Of a DNA stretch of 37,125 bases, positions 1-8,334 are shown piece by piece. The notes under the pieces were generated by a model that saw nothing but the letters and a program-made list of their open reading frames with translations, did no database searches and was not told the DNA's origin. Location: NCBI GenBank assembly GCA_900547305.1, contig URGH01000018.1:1-37125 (forward strand), written 5' to 3'. Every line of letters begins with the position of its first letter. Within the stretch, counting starts at the first letter, position 1. The DNA is from an uncultured Oscillospiraceae bacterium. GTDB lineage: Bacteria; Bacillota; Clostridia; Oscillospirales; Acutalibacteraceae. Made by a program: the position numbers and the translations under genes.

Positions 1-2
1 AC

Positions 3-875
3 CCCTGCCTTATATTTATAGGTATAGGCGCTATGACCGACTTTGAGCCGCTTATTGCAAGCCCGAAATCTCTACTTTTGGGCGCTGCCGCGCAGCTTGG
101 TATTTTCGTTACATTTATAGGCTGCCTGGCGCTCGCCTTCCCGGCAGAGGCTGCCGCGTCCATTGGTATTATAGGCGGTGCGGACGGTCCTACCGCTATT
201 TACACCACCTCAAAGCTTTACCCGAACCTTTTAGGCCCGATAGCCGTTGCCGCATATTCGTATATGGCGCTCGTACCAGTTATTCAACCGCCTATTATGA
301 AGCTGCTCACCACCAAAAAAGAGCGTTCAATAATTATGAAACCGCTGCGCAGAGTAAGCAAAACGGAAAAAATAATTTTCCCGATTGCGGTAACAATATT
401 TGTGGCATTGCTCGTTCCCTCGGCTACTCCGCTTGTGGGCTGCTTAATGCTCGGTAACCTGTGGAAAGAATCGGGTGTTTGCGAGCGTCTGTGCAAGACC
501 GCGCAAAACGAGCTTATGAACATTGTAACCATATTCCTAGGCATTTCGGTAGGCGCTACCGCTACCGCAAAAGCATTCCTCAATATGCAGACCATTAAAA
601 TACTCTGCATGGGAATAGTGGCTTTCGGTCTCGGCACTGCGGGCGGCGTTTTGCTTGCAAAGCTCATGAACCTGTTTACAAAGAAGAACAAGATAAATCC
701 GCTTATCGGCTCTGCCGGCGTTTCCGCCGTTCCTATGGCGGCGCGTGTTTCGCAAATGGTGGGTCAGAAAGAAAAACCCTCGAACTTCCTGCTTATGCAC
801 GCTATGGGACCGAATGTTGCAGGCGTTATAGGCTCTGCTATTGCGGCGGGCGTTCTTATTTCGATTTTCGGTTAA
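3..875 (+). CDS. oadB: Na+-translocating decarboxylase beta subunit (OadB/GcdB family), 5' partial
   Basis: This is the membrane subunit of a biotin-dependent decarboxylase sodium pump (oxaloacetate, methylmalonyl-CoA or glutaconyl-CoA type). It decarboxylates the carboxybiotin carrier and exports Na+. The frame is open from base 3, so the N-terminal part lies outside the window; about 290 residues remain of a family length near 370-430. The visible start matches the family (IGIGAMTDFEPLIASP, then LLLGAAAQLGIF). The conserved GGADGPTAIY motif follows, with its Asp codon at 183-185, which corresponds to the family's Na+-binding Asp. Several hydrophobic helices follow, and the end GPNVAGVIGSAIAAGV is typical. 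The ATG at 33 is internal, not the start. The carboxyltransferase gene follows after 15 nt. The family is certain; the substrate of the complex cannot be told from this subunit. Confidence 0.93.
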   Translation, partial: PCLIFIGIGAMTDFEPLIASPKSLLLGAAAQLGIFVTFIGCLALAFPAEAAASIGIIGGADGPTAIYTTSKLYPNLLGPIAVAAYSYMALVPVIQPPIMKLLTTKKERSIIMKPLRRVSKTEKIIFPIAVTIFVALLVPSATPLVGCLMLGNLWKESGVCERLCKTAQNELMNIVTIFLGISVGATATAKAFLNMQTIKILCMGIVAFGLGTAGGVLLAKLMNLFTKKNKINPLIGSAGVSAVPMAARVSQMVGQKEKPSNFLLMHAMGPNVAGVIGSAIAAGVLISIFG

Positions 876-890
876 TCGGAGGATTTTAAA

Positions 891-2306
891 ATGGAAGAAA
901 AGAAATTATATATAACCGATACCATTCTCCGTGACGCTCACCAGTCTCAGGCGGCTACGCGTATGCGTATTGAGGATATGCTTCCCGCGCTTGAACAGCT
1001 AGACTCGGTAGGCTACTGGAGCCTTGAATGTTGGGGCGGCGCTACGTTTGACGCATGTATGCGCTTTTTGAACGAGGACCCGTGGGAGAGACTGCGCACC
1101 CTTAAAAAGCATATGCCCAACACTAAGCTGCAAATGCTTTTGCGCGGTCAGAACCTGCTCGGCTATAAGCATTATGCCGATGATGTTGTTGATATGTTCG
1201 TTAAAAAGTCGATCGAAAACGGCATTGACGTTATTCGTATTTTCGACGCGCTTAACGATACGCGCAATATGGAACAGGCTATGAAGAGCTGTAAAAAATA
1301 CGGCGGAATATGCGAGGCGGCTATAAGCTACACCGTAAGCCCCGTTCATAATGAGGAATACTTTGTTGAAATGGCAAAGACCCTTGAAAAAATGGGAGCG
1401 GACGTTATCTGCATTAAGGATATGGCAAATTTGCTTTTGCCCTATAAGGCATATTCGCTTGTTAAAAAGCTTAAAGAGAACGTTAATGTTCCGATTCATC
1501 TGCATACCCACAACACCACAGGCACCGGCGATATGACCTATCTTATGGCGGCGCAGGCGGGCGTTGATATTGTTGATACCGCGCTTTCTCCCCTTGCAAA
1601 CGGTACTTCGCAGCCCTCTACCGAGGCGCTTGTGGCGACGCTTCAGGGCACCCCGCGCGATACCGGGCTTGACCTTATGAAGCTGAGCGAAATAGCGGCG
1701 CATTTCCGCAAGGTTGCCGATAAGCTTAAAGCCGAAGGCATACTTGACCCGAAGGTGCTTAATGTTGATACAAAGACCCTTATTTATCAGGTTCCGGGCG
1801 GAATGCTTTCCAACCTTTTGTCTCAGCTCAAGCAAGCCAACGCCGAGGATAAATACTATGACGTTTTGGCAGAAGTGCCGAGGGTAAGAGAAGATTTCGG
1901 CTATCCGCCGCTTGTAACGCCCACCAGCCAGATTGTAGGCACACAGGCTGTGCTCAATGTGCTTTCGGGCGAGCGCTATAAGATGATCACCAAGGAATCA
2001 AAGGGACTTCTGCGCGGTGAATACGGCAGATTGCCCGGTAAGGTAAACGAAGAGGTTCGCAAAAAGGCTATAGGCGACGATAAGGTTATAACCTGCCGCC
2101 CCGCAGACCTTTTAAAGCCCGAGCTTACCGAGTACGCAAAAGAAATGCGCGATAAGGGCATAGGCAAATCGGAGGAGGATGTGTTAAGCTACGCACTGTT
2201 CCCGCAGGTTGCCGAAAAGTTCTTTGCGGCAAGGGATAAGAAGACCCCCTCAAATATTGATGAAAACGGCGTTCGTCAGCTTGTTGTTGAGGACTTGTCC
2301 GTTTAA
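891..2306 (+). CDS. oadA: Oxaloacetate decarboxylase alpha / pyruvate carboxylase subunit B-type carboxyltransferase
   Basis: This cytoplasmic carboxyltransferase moves CO2 from oxaloacetate (or pyruvate/carboxybiotin in reverse) to the biotin carrier of the pump. The 471-residue protein has a DRE-TIM/HMGL-like barrel starting with ITDTILRDAHQSQAATR and the metal-binding IHLHTHNTTG motif, followed by a PYC_OADA conserved domain (TPTSQIVGTQAV, LLRGEYGRLPG). It ends at about residue 471 without the C-terminal biotinyl-lysine domain (no AMKM motif). This differs from the roughly 590-residue Klebsiella OadA and matches the two-protein layout where the biotin carrier is a separate gene, presumably upstream of this window. 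An AGGAGG-like site lies 9 nt before the ATG. It is co-transcribed with the beta subunit and ends at a strong hairpin. Confidence 0.93.
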   Translation: MEEKKLYITDTILRDAHQSQAATRMRIEDMLPALEQLDSVGYWSLECWGGATFDACMRFLNEDPWERLRTLKKHMPNTKLQMLLRGQNLLGYKHYADDVVDMFVKKSIENGIDVIRIFDALNDTRNMEQAMKSCKKYGGICEAAISYTVSPVHNEEYFVEMAKTLEKMGADVICIKDMANLLLPYKAYSLVKKLKENVNVPIHLHTHNTTGTGDMTYLMAAQAGVDIVDTALSPLANGTSQPSTEALVATLQGTPRDTGLDLMKLSEIAAHFRKVADKLKAEGILDPKVLNVDTKTLIYQVPGGMLSNLLSQLKQANAEDKYYDVLAEVPRVREDFGYPPLVTPTSQIVGTQAVLNVLSGERYKMITKESKGLLRGEYGRLPGKVNEEVRKKAIGDDKVITCRPADLLKPELTEYAKEMRDKGIGKSEEDVLSYALFPQVAEKFFAARDKKTPSNIDENGVRQLVVEDLSV

Positions 2307-2313
2307 GTCTTTT

Positions 2314-2347
2314 AAATATGCTGTCGCCTATCAGCGACAGCATATTT
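2314..2347. terminator. Bidirectional hairpin terminator between oadA and the M14 peptidase gene
   Basis: A perfect 14-bp stem (2314-2327 with 2334-2347) has a 6-nt loop. The arms are A/T-rich at the base, so a T-run follows the stem in either direction. It sits 8 nt after the oadA stop and abuts the stop of the converging peptidase gene. Confidence 0.85.
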
Positions 2348-3253
2348 TCACATCATAATAAACAGCATAAGCATTTCTTTAACCCGTTCGTATATTTTCG
2401 CAGCGTCCGCTGCGGGCAGCGGGTTTTTGCCGAGCCCCAATTCAATTGTAAACCCCGGGCGGCAAAATTCGGTAATAAACCAATCCTTAAACCCGCCGCC
2501 GTCGGCAATGCCCGTTGGCACGTCAAGCGCGTAGCCCGATGAAGTAGCCATTATTTCCGCCATCTTTTTTGAGCGTGGCGGCACTGTTTCGCCGTAGTTC
2601 CAATATATCACTTCACCCTGTGAATGGAGCGCCGCCGTCTGGCGTATATTTACCGTGCGGCAAAGCTCTGTAAGTGCCAGCGTTTCAGGCTCGCTTTCGG
2701 GTCTGTAGCCCCCGAAACGGGTAGGTGCGGGACCCAATATTCCGGCTTTTATCTCCTTATTTTTCAGGGTTTTCCAGTCAGCGTTAAAATTGTGGTTAAT
2801 ATCAACCCCGCGCAAATTTGCGTTCCAATGCTCAAAATCCCCCAGGCACAGCCGCTTTACGGTACTTCCGAGTTCCCCGCAGGCGTTTATCCCGTTAATG
2901 CTTATTTCGCAGCCGTCGGGATTAACACAGGGAACAAATATCACCCCTCTGTCTTTCAATGCACGCGCGGCGTTTAAGCCGCATAAGTAACCGCCGCTTT
3001 TTATTGCTGCCGCCAGTTCTTCAATAAACATAAGCAGTACGACAGAGGTTATATGCTCGCTGCCGTGAAACGAGGCGGCAATCAGGCTGTACTCCGCAGC
3101 CGAGCCGATTTTAAGGGCATAAATATCCCTGCCGCCGCAGCTGCGCCCGATAACGCTCCGCTTTATAAATTCGTACTCCGCGCAAAGGCTGTCTGTAACC
3201 TTTCGGCGCGCGGAATAATCATAAACCGCAGGCTTTACAAGTTTGTTCATCAT
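2348..3253 (-). CDS. M14-family zinc carboxypeptidase (gamma-D-glutamyl-diamino acid peptidase-like)
   Basis: This 301-residue metallopeptidase is of the carboxypeptidase A/M14 type. Visible zinc ligands are HGSE (His63, Glu66) and ALHSQG (His210). A substrate-binding NPDG is at about 111-114, GVDINHNFNADW is typical of the gamma-D-glutamyl-L-diamino acid endopeptidase branch, and the catalytic Glu is in FTIELG (Glu271). No signal peptide, LysM or transmembrane segment is visible, so a cytoplasmic role, such as muropeptide recycling or spore-cortex peptide trimming, is inferred and not shown. The start is the first of two adjacent ATGs, with GGGAG 6 nt upstream. It diverges from the NUDIX gene with only 40 bp between starts, so the promoters overlap. 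Confidence 0.88.
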   Translation of the reverse strand: MMNKLVKPAVYDYSARRKVTDSLCAEYEFIKRSVIGRSCGGRDIYALKIGSAAEYSLIAASFHGSEHITSVVLLMFIEELAAAIKSGGYLCGLNAARALKDRGVIFVPCVNPDGCEISINGINACGELGSTVKRLCLGDFEHWNANLRGVDINHNFNADWKTLKNKEIKAGILGPAPTRFGGYRPESEPETLALTELCRTVNIRQTAALHSQGEVIYWNYGETVPPRSKKMAEIMATSSGYALDVPTGIADGGGFKDWFITEFCRPGFTIELGLGKNPLPAADAAKIYERVKEMLMLFIMM

Positions 3254-3293
3254 ACCACACTCCCATAAAGTATATTAAAAGAGGTTGAATTTA

Positions 3294-3842
3294 ATGAATT
3301 TGGAAGAAAAACAAATTTCAAGTGAATATATCTATCAGGGCAAAATTATAAAACTTCGCCGCGATACAGCGCTTTTGCCGAACGGTAAAAACGCCACCCG
3401 CGAGGTTGTAGAGCATAACGGCGGCGTTTGCGTGGCGGCGCTGACCGATAATGACGAGGTACTTTTTGTAAAGCAATTTCGCTACCCGTATATGGAAATT
3501 GTGACCGAAATTCCCGCCGGAAAGCGTGACAGTGCCGATGAAGACCCACTTGCCTGCGGCAAGCGCGAGCTTAAAGAGGAAACGGGCGCAGAGGCTGAAA
3601 AATTCATACCCTTAGGCAGGCTTTACCCGTCGCCCGGGTATTGCGGGGAGATAATCTGGATGTTTGCCGCAGCAGGGCTTAAATACGGCGAACAGCACCC
3701 CGATGACGATGAATTTTTAAGCGTGGAAAAAATACCGCTTGAAAAGGCGGTTGAAATGATACTTTCGGGTGAAATTACCGACGCAAAAACACAAGCGGCG
3801 GTTTTGAAATTAAAACTTTTAAAAGATAACGGCAAAATTTAG
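3294..3842 (+). CDS. NUDIX hydrolase, ADP-ribose pyrophosphatase type
   Basis: This 182-residue protein resembles the NudF/ADP-ribose diphosphatase branch, which cleaves ADP-ribose and related nucleoside diphosphate sugars to monophosphates. The NUDIX box is clear: AGKRD, then about ten residues later GKRELKEETGAE, preceded by the branch-typical FVKQFRYPYMEIVTEIPAG. The box has one extra residue between the Gly and the first Glu compared with the textbook spacing. I place the start at ATG 3294 because GAGG at 3281-3284 is 9 nt away; the earlier in-frame TTG at 3285 would have no space for a ribosome site. It stands alone between the divergent peptidase and the alpha-galactosidase, which has its own promoter. 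Exact substrate is uncertain. Confidence 0.9.
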   Translation: MNLEEKQISSEYIYQGKIIKLRRDTALLPNGKNATREVVEHNGGVCVAALTDNDEVLFVKQFRYPYMEIVTEIPAGKRDSADEDPLACGKRELKEETGAEAEKFIPLGRLYPSPGYCGEIIWMFAAAGLKYGEQHPDDDEFLSVEKIPLEKAVEMILSGEITDAKTQAAVLKLKLLKDNGKI

Positions 3843-3868
3843 AAAAAACAGAAAAATAAGGAAAAAAC

Positions 3869-3897
3869 TTGATTTTTAAACATATGTAGGGTAGAAT
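3869..3897 (+). promoter_or_regulatory. Sigma-A promoter of the alpha-galactosidase gene
   Basis: TTGATT (3869-3874) and TAGAAT (3892-3897) are separated by exactly 17 bp, 31 bp before the ATG. A GAGAGGA ribosome site is at 3914-3920. No obvious operator palindrome is seen here. Confidence 0.7.
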
Positions 3898-3928
3898 TGT
3901 TTTAAAATGCAGTGAGAGGACGAAAAGT

Positions 3929-6106
3929 ATGCCCATAATTTACGACAGCCAAAACAAAACCTTTAAGCTTGATACTGCTGCTTCAAGCTATATTATTAAG
4001 ATATATGATGAAAACTATATACTTAATTTATATTACGGAGCAAAAATTCCCGATACATATGTACCGCACCGCGAATGCGTTTCGCCTAACGCCTCATTCA
4101 GCCTTGCAAACCCCGTAATAGGCGAACACGGCTTTTCGCCCGACAGCGCTCCTATGGAATACGGCACAAACGGCGCTGCAGATTTCAGAATCTCGGCGCT
4201 TTCCGTCAGAAATTCAAACGGTGACAGCGTGACCGACATTCGCTATACGGGGCACAAAATATATAAAGGAAAGCCGGAAATACCGGGTCAGCCCTCGACC
4301 TATGTAAGCAGTGAAGACGAAGCGGAAACTTTGGAACTTTACGCCGAGGACGCCGTTACGGGGCTTAAAATTACTCTTTATTATACCGTTTTTGAAAATT
4401 ACGGGGTTATGACCCGCCGCGTTCGCGCCGAAAACTGCGGCGATGGCATATTGGAGCTTGAAAGAATTTTCAGCCTTTGCCTTAACCTGCCCTCAATGGA
4501 TTACGACCTTATCACCCTTTACGGCAGACATATGAAAGAGCGCAATGTTGAACGCAGAGCGCTCGCGCACGGCGTTCAGGGGGTTGAAAGCAAGCGCGGC
4601 GTATCGGGGCACTGTCAAAACCCGTTTGCGGCGCTGGTTGAAAAGAATACCGATGAAAACAGCGGCATAGCCTACGGCTTTAACCTTGTTTATTCAGGCA
4701 ATTTCTCGGCACTGTGTGAATGTGATTTCAACTGCACTGCGCGTTTTATTATGGGCATTAACCCGACTGATTTCGGCTGGAGGCTCCAAAAGGGCGAATG
4801 CTTTGATACACCCGAGGCGGTTATGGTATACACCGAAAACGGTATAGGCGAAATGAGCCGCATTTTCCACCGTTTTTACAATAATAACCTTATACGCGGC
4901 AAATACAAGACCGAAAAACGCCCGCTACTTATAAACAGCTGGGAAGCGGCATACTTTAATTTTGACGATGAAAAGCTCGTAAACTTTGCAAAAGGGGCTA
5001 AAAAACTCGGCATTGAAATGCTGGTTATGGACGACGGCTGGTTCGGCAAACGCAATAACGACGACAGATCCCTCGGAGACTGGTATGTAAACGAGGAAAA
5101 GCTGAAAGGCGGTCTTGCCTCGCTTATAGAGCGGGTAAATGCAGAGGGGCTGAAGTTCGGAATTTGGTATGAGCCAGAAATGATTTCGCCCGATTCCGAT
5201 CTGTTCCGCGCCCACCCCGATTGGCACGTTCATGTTGATAACAGAATGCCTATGCTCGGCAGACGACAGTATGTGCTTGATTTTTCACGCGAGGATGTCC
5301 GTGAAAACATTTGGCAGCAAATGTACGATGTTCTCTCAAAGAATAAAATTGACTACATAAAATGGGATTTCAACCGCAATATTTCGGACGCGGGATCGGC
5401 ACTCTTGCCGCCCAACCGCAAAAAAGAGTTTTTCCACCGCTTTATTTTGGGTACATATGAAATAATGGACAGGCTGACTAAGACCTTCCCGAATATTCTT
5501 TTTGAAAACTGCTCGGGCGGCGGCGGGCGGTTTGACCCCGCTATGCTTTACTATTCGCCGCAGATTTGGACGAGCGATAACACCGACCCGATTGAGCGGC
5601 TGTATATTCAGTTCGGTACATCCATGTGCTACCCCGCCTCTACCATGGGCGCGCATGTTTCCGCCTGTGACAGAGCAGGATACAAAACTAAAGGCAACGT
5701 GGCGCTTTGGGGCACGTTTGGCTATGAACTTGACCCCTTAAAACTTACCGACTCCGACCGCGAAATTATAAAGGAGCAGGTAAAGCTTTACCACGATACC
5801 TATGATTTAATAAGGCACGGCGACCTATATAGGCTGGTATCACCCTTTGAAAATCCGTACCGCGCGGTTTGGGAAACAGTATCGCCCGATAAATCCCGCG
5901 CCATGGTAACGGTGGTGACAATGCGCTTTGAAAATTATCCGCACACTATTGTAAAGCTGAAAGGGCTTGACCCCGAAAAATACTATATGAACGAAGCCAC
6001 GGGCGAAACCTGTTCGGGCGCGCTGCTTATGAACGCGGGCATTAATCTTACTTTCACCGCAAATAAAGACGGCGACAGCGAAATTTTGTTTTTCAAACAA
6101 ATTTAA
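3929..6106 (+). CDS. Alpha-galactosidase, glycoside hydrolase family 36
   Basis: This 725-residue enzyme hydrolyses terminal alpha-1,6-galactose from melibiose, raffinose-family sugars and galactomannans. An N-terminal beta-sandwich (about 1-320) is followed by the TIM barrel. Motifs in order: MDDGWFGKRNNDDRSLGDW, FGIWYEPEMISPDSDL, the nucleophile in YIKWDFNR (Asp480), NCSGGGGRFDP, and the acid/base in WTSDNTD (Asp550). Length and spacing match the GH36 enzymes of Firmicutes. There is no signal peptide, so it acts on imported oligosaccharides in the cytoplasm. It has its own promoter and terminator and no transporter next to it; the uptake genes must lie elsewhere. Confidence 0.96.
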   Translation: MPIIYDSQNKTFKLDTAASSYIIKIYDENYILNLYYGAKIPDTYVPHRECVSPNASFSLANPVIGEHGFSPDSAPMEYGTNGAADFRISALSVRNSNGDSVTDIRYTGHKIYKGKPEIPGQPSTYVSSEDEAETLELYAEDAVTGLKITLYYTVFENYGVMTRRVRAENCGDGILELERIFSLCLNLPSMDYDLITLYGRHMKERNVERRALAHGVQGVESKRGVSGHCQNPFAALVEKNTDENSGIAYGFNLVYSGNFSALCECDFNCTARFIMGINPTDFGWRLQKGECFDTPEAVMVYTENGIGEMSRIFHRFYNNNLIRGKYKTEKRPLLINSWEAAYFNFDDEKLVNFAKGAKKLGIEMLVMDDGWFGKRNNDDRSLGDWYVNEEKLKGGLASLIERVNAEGLKFGIWYEPEMISPDSDLFRAHPDWHVHVDNRMPMLGRRQYVLDFSREDVRENIWQQMYDVLSKNKIDYIKWDFNRNISDAGSALLPPNRKKEFFHRFILGTYEIMDRLTKTFPNILFENCSGGGGRFDPAMLYYSPQIWTSDNTDPIERLYIQFGTSMCYPASTMGAHVSACDRAGYKTKGNVALWGTFGYELDPLKLTDSDREIIKEQVKLYHDTYDLIRHGDLYRLVSPFENPYRAVWETVSPDKSRAMVTVVTMRFENYPHTIVKLKGLDPEKYYMNEATGETCSGALLMNAGINLTFTANKDGDSEILFFKQI

Positions 6107-6110
6107 CATG

Positions 6111-6167
6111 AAAAAAGCACCTGCCTCACATCTTCAAAAACATAACGATGTGCGGCGGGTGTTTTTT
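6111..6167 (+). terminator. Rho-independent terminator after the alpha-galactosidase gene
   Basis: The stem runs from about 6117-6132 to 6147-6161, with CACATC pairing GATGTG and an outer CACCTGCC/GGCGGGTG arm containing one G-T pair and one internal mismatch. Six T residues follow at 6162-6167. Confidence 0.85.
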
Positions 6168-6215
6168 CACCTATTACTGCCCGGCGGCAGTTTTTTATTA
6201 TAATCCGTCAATATA

Positions 6216-6255
6216 AAAAGTCAACCTTGACTTTTGGAAGAAGAAATATTATAAT
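6216..6255 (+). promoter_or_regulatory. Promoter of the TetR-ABC operon with an overlapping palindromic operator
   Basis: TTGACT (6227-6232) and TATAAT (6250-6255) are 17 bp apart. The -35 box lies inside a perfect inverted repeat: AAAAGTCAA (6216-6224), CC, TTGACTTTT (6227-6235). A dimeric repressor bound here would cover the -35. The likely ligand is the TetR protein encoded just downstream (inference). Confidence 0.75.
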
Positions 6256-6259
6256 AAAG

Positions 6260-6285
6260 AAACAAACGTTGCGCAACACTTGTTT
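6260..6285 (+). promoter_or_regulatory. Second palindrome in the TetR operon leader, candidate TetR operator
   Basis: The perfect 10-bp core GTTGCGCAAC (6268-6277) is extended by AAACAA (6260-6265) and TTGTTT (6280-6285) on either side of 2-nt mismatched spacers. It lies from the start of the transcript to just before the ribosome site, where a bound repressor would block clearance or elongation. Confidence 0.6.
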
Positions 6286-6302
6286 TTTAAGGATGTGATT
6301 TA

Positions 6303-6872
6303 ATGCCGAGAAACTTTATGTTTACTAAGGAAGAAATTATAGCCGCCGCAGTAGAACTTACGCGCGAAAAGGGCTTTCAGGCGCTTACGGCGCGGGCGCT
6401 CGGCGAGCGGCTCGGTTCTTCACCAAAGCCGATATTCGGACTTTTTGAAAATATGGCAGAGGTGCAAAGTGAAGTTTTAAACGCCGCTTATGTGATATAT
6501 ACAAATTACCTGAAAAGCGGGGTTGAAAGCGGAAAATACCCGCCCTATAAGGCAAGTGGAATGGCGTACATACGCTTTGCAAGAGAGGAAAAGGAGCTTT
6601 TCAAGCTGCTTTTTATGCGCGACCGCTCATCAGAAGAAACGGCGGAAAACAGTGAGGAGCTTAAAGAAATTGTAAAGCTGCTTGTGAAAAAACTTAAAAT
6701 AAGCGAGGAAAAAGCGCGTATGTTTCACCTTGAAATGTGGATATATGTTCACGGTATAGCGGTAATGCTTGCAACCTCTTACCTTGAATGGCAGGAGGAT
6801 TTTATAAGTAATGCGCTGACCGACGCGTATTTCGGGCTTAAATACCGCTATTGCGGCGAAAACGAGGGTTGA
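6303..6872 (+). CDS. TetR/AcrR-family transcriptional regulator
   Basis: This 189-residue regulator has an N-terminal TetR helix-turn-helix (about 8-55: EEIIAAAVELTREKGFQALTARALGERLGSSPKPIFGLFENM) and a C-terminal ligand-binding domain rich in helices, with FKLLFMRDRS around 100-107 typical of the WHG-like group. AAGGA at 6289-6293 is 8-9 nt before the ATG. It is the first gene of an operon with an ABC exporter: its stop is 2 nt before the ATPase start. The promoter has two palindromes, so it probably represses its own operon and is released by a compound the exporter removes. That role is inference; the family is certain. Confidence 0.93.
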   Translation: MPRNFMFTKEEIIAAAVELTREKGFQALTARALGERLGSSPKPIFGLFENMAEVQSEVLNAAYVIYTNYLKSGVESGKYPPYKASGMAYIRFAREEKELFKLLFMRDRSSEETAENSEELKEIVKLLVKKLKISEEKARMFHLEMWIYVHGIAVMLATSYLEWQEDFISNALTDAYFGLKYRYCGENEG

Positions 6873-6874
6873 AA

Positions 6875-7603
6875 ATGGAAGCGGTAAAAACAGTAAAACT
6901 TACAAAAAAATTCAAAGATATAACTGCGGTTGACCGCCTTGATTTAGAAATAGAAAATGGCGAGCTTTTCGCGCTTTTAGGGGTGAACGGCGCGGGAAAA
7001 AGCACCACTGTAAGAATGCTTTCCTGCCTTGCAAAACCCACCTCGGGTGACGCTTTTATAATGGGCAAAAGCATTGTATCGGACGCGGCTGCGGTAAAAG
7101 GTATTATAGCCGTATCCCCGCAGGAAACTGCAATAGCCCCCAACCTTACGGTAAGGGAAAATTTAGAGCTTATGTGCGGCATACATAAATTTTCGCGCGA
7201 AAAGACCGAGCAAAAAATATCCGAATATTATAAATCGTTGGGGCTTAGCGCTGTATCCGCCAAAAGGGCGGGTAAATTATCGGGCGGCTGGCAGAGAAAA
7301 CTCAGCATTGCAATGGCGCTGATAAGCGAGCCCGAGGTGCTGTTTCTTGACGAGCCGACTTTGGGGCTTGACGTTATTGCCCGCAGCGAGCTGTGGGATA
7401 TTATACGGTCGCTCAAAGGAAAAATAACGGTGATACTTACCACCCACTATATGGAGGAAGCGGAACTTTTATCCGACCGCGTGGGAATTATGAAAGACGG
7501 CGTGCTTTTAAGAGTAGGTACGCCCGATGAGCTTAAACGCGATACAGTTACGGAAAGATTTGAGGATGCGTTTATAACGATTATAAAGGGGGAGCAAAAA
7601 TGA
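6875..7603 (+). CDS. ABC transporter ATP-binding protein (ABC-2 exporter type)
   Basis: This 242-residue nucleotide-binding subunit is of the DrrA/CcmA type. Walker A is GVNGAGKST, the signature is LSGGWQRKL (W replaces the usual Q at the fifth position, a tolerated variant), Walker B is EVLFLDEPT, the D-loop LGLD, and the switch His is in LTTHYMEEA. I choose ATG 6875, with GAGGG 6 nt upstream; an earlier in-frame TTG at 6851 lies inside the tetR gene. It overlaps the permease start by 4 bp (ATGA), implying translational coupling. Together with the permease it should form a homodimeric-pair exporter; the substrate is unknown, plausibly a drug or peptide given the TetR partner. Confidence 0.94.
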   Translation: MEAVKTVKLTKKFKDITAVDRLDLEIENGELFALLGVNGAGKSTTVRMLSCLAKPTSGDAFIMGKSIVSDAAAVKGIIAVSPQETAIAPNLTVRENLELMCGIHKFSREKTEQKISEYYKSLGLSAVSAKRAGKLSGGWQRKLSIAMALISEPEVLFLDEPTLGLDVIARSELWDIIRSLKGKITVILTTHYMEEAELLSDRVGIMKDGVLLRVGTPDELKRDTVTERFEDAFITIIKGEQK

Positions 7604-8328
7604 GAATGTTGACATTATCGCGCAGAACAGCGCGGGAAATTTTGCGCGACCCGCTGTCGGTATCTTTCGGTCTCGGTTTTCCGCTTGTGCTTATATTCCT
7701 GCTTTCCGCAATACAGGCAAATGTTCCCGTAAGCCTGTTTGAAATAAAAATGCTCACACCGGGAATTACGGTTTTCGGGCTTGCGTTTATAAGCCTTTTT
7801 GCCGCAACCCTTATTGCAAAAGATAGGGAAACCGCATTGCTTGAAAGACTTTATACAACGCCGCTTACCGCCCCCGACTTTATTTTCGGCTATGCGCTGC
7901 CGCTTTTGCCTATTGCCGTGGCACAGTGCATTATATGCTACATTGCGGCGTTTTTCCTCGGTCTTAAATTTACAGTAACGGTTATTTATGCCGTATTATT
8001 TATAATTCCCGTATCGGTGTTTTTTATAGCCTTGGGGCTGCTTTGCGGCAGTGTACTTAATGTAAAGCAGGTAGGCGGCGTGTGCGGCGCGCTGCTTACC
8101 AACCTTACCGCCTGGCTTTCGGGTGTGTGGTTTGATTTGGAGCTTGTAGGCGGCGCTTTTAAAAAAATTGCCTATCTTCTCCCCTTTGTTCACGCGGTAG
8201 AGTTGGAGCGCGCGGTGCTTTACGGCAGCTATTCAAAAATTATGACCCACCTTTTGTGGGTCATGGGTTATTCGGCAGTACTCTCGGTAATTGCCGTTGT
8301 AATGTTTTATAGGCAAATGAAAAAGTAA
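7600..8328 (+). CDS. ABC-2 type transporter permease
   Basis: This 242-residue membrane subunit has about six hydrophobic helices (roughly 24-42, 50-70, 94-118, 126-150, 155-175, 218-237). KDRETALLERLYTTPLTAPDFIFGYALP is the hallmark ABC-2 permease segment. It starts in the ATGA overlap with the ATPase gene and ends only 6 bp from the converging phosphoribosyltransferase gene. Its 3' end contains a 9-bp perfect hairpin that fits a terminator for the opposing operon. Confidence 0.93.
   Translation: MRMLTLSRRTAREILRDPLSVSFGLGFPLVLIFLLSAIQANVPVSLFEIKMLTPGITVFGLAFISLFAATLIAKDRETALLERLYTTPLTAPDFIFGYALPLLPIAVAQCIICYIAAFFLGLKFTVTVIYAVLFIIPVSVFFIALGLLCGSVLNVKQVGGVCGALLTNLTAWLSGVWFDLELVGGAFKKIAYLLPFVHAVELERAVLYGSYSKIMTHLLWVMGYSAVLSVIAVVMFYRQMKK
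8235..8264 (-). terminator. Minus-strand terminator embedded in the permease coding sequence
   Basis: ATGACCCAC (8242-8250) and GTGGGTCAT (8256-8264) form a 9-bp perfect stem with a 5-nt loop. Read on the minus strand it is followed by AATTTTTG, as expected for an intrinsic terminator about 70 nt beyond the phosphoribosyltransferase stop. On the plus strand no T-run follows. Confidence 0.6.
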
Positions 8329-8334
8329 AAAAGG

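Noticed and set aside
284..691. Long minus-strand reading frames opposite oadB and oadA
   Set aside because: They overlap clear family genes fully, have no ribosome sites and read as low-similarity shadows produced by the codon bias of the real genes.
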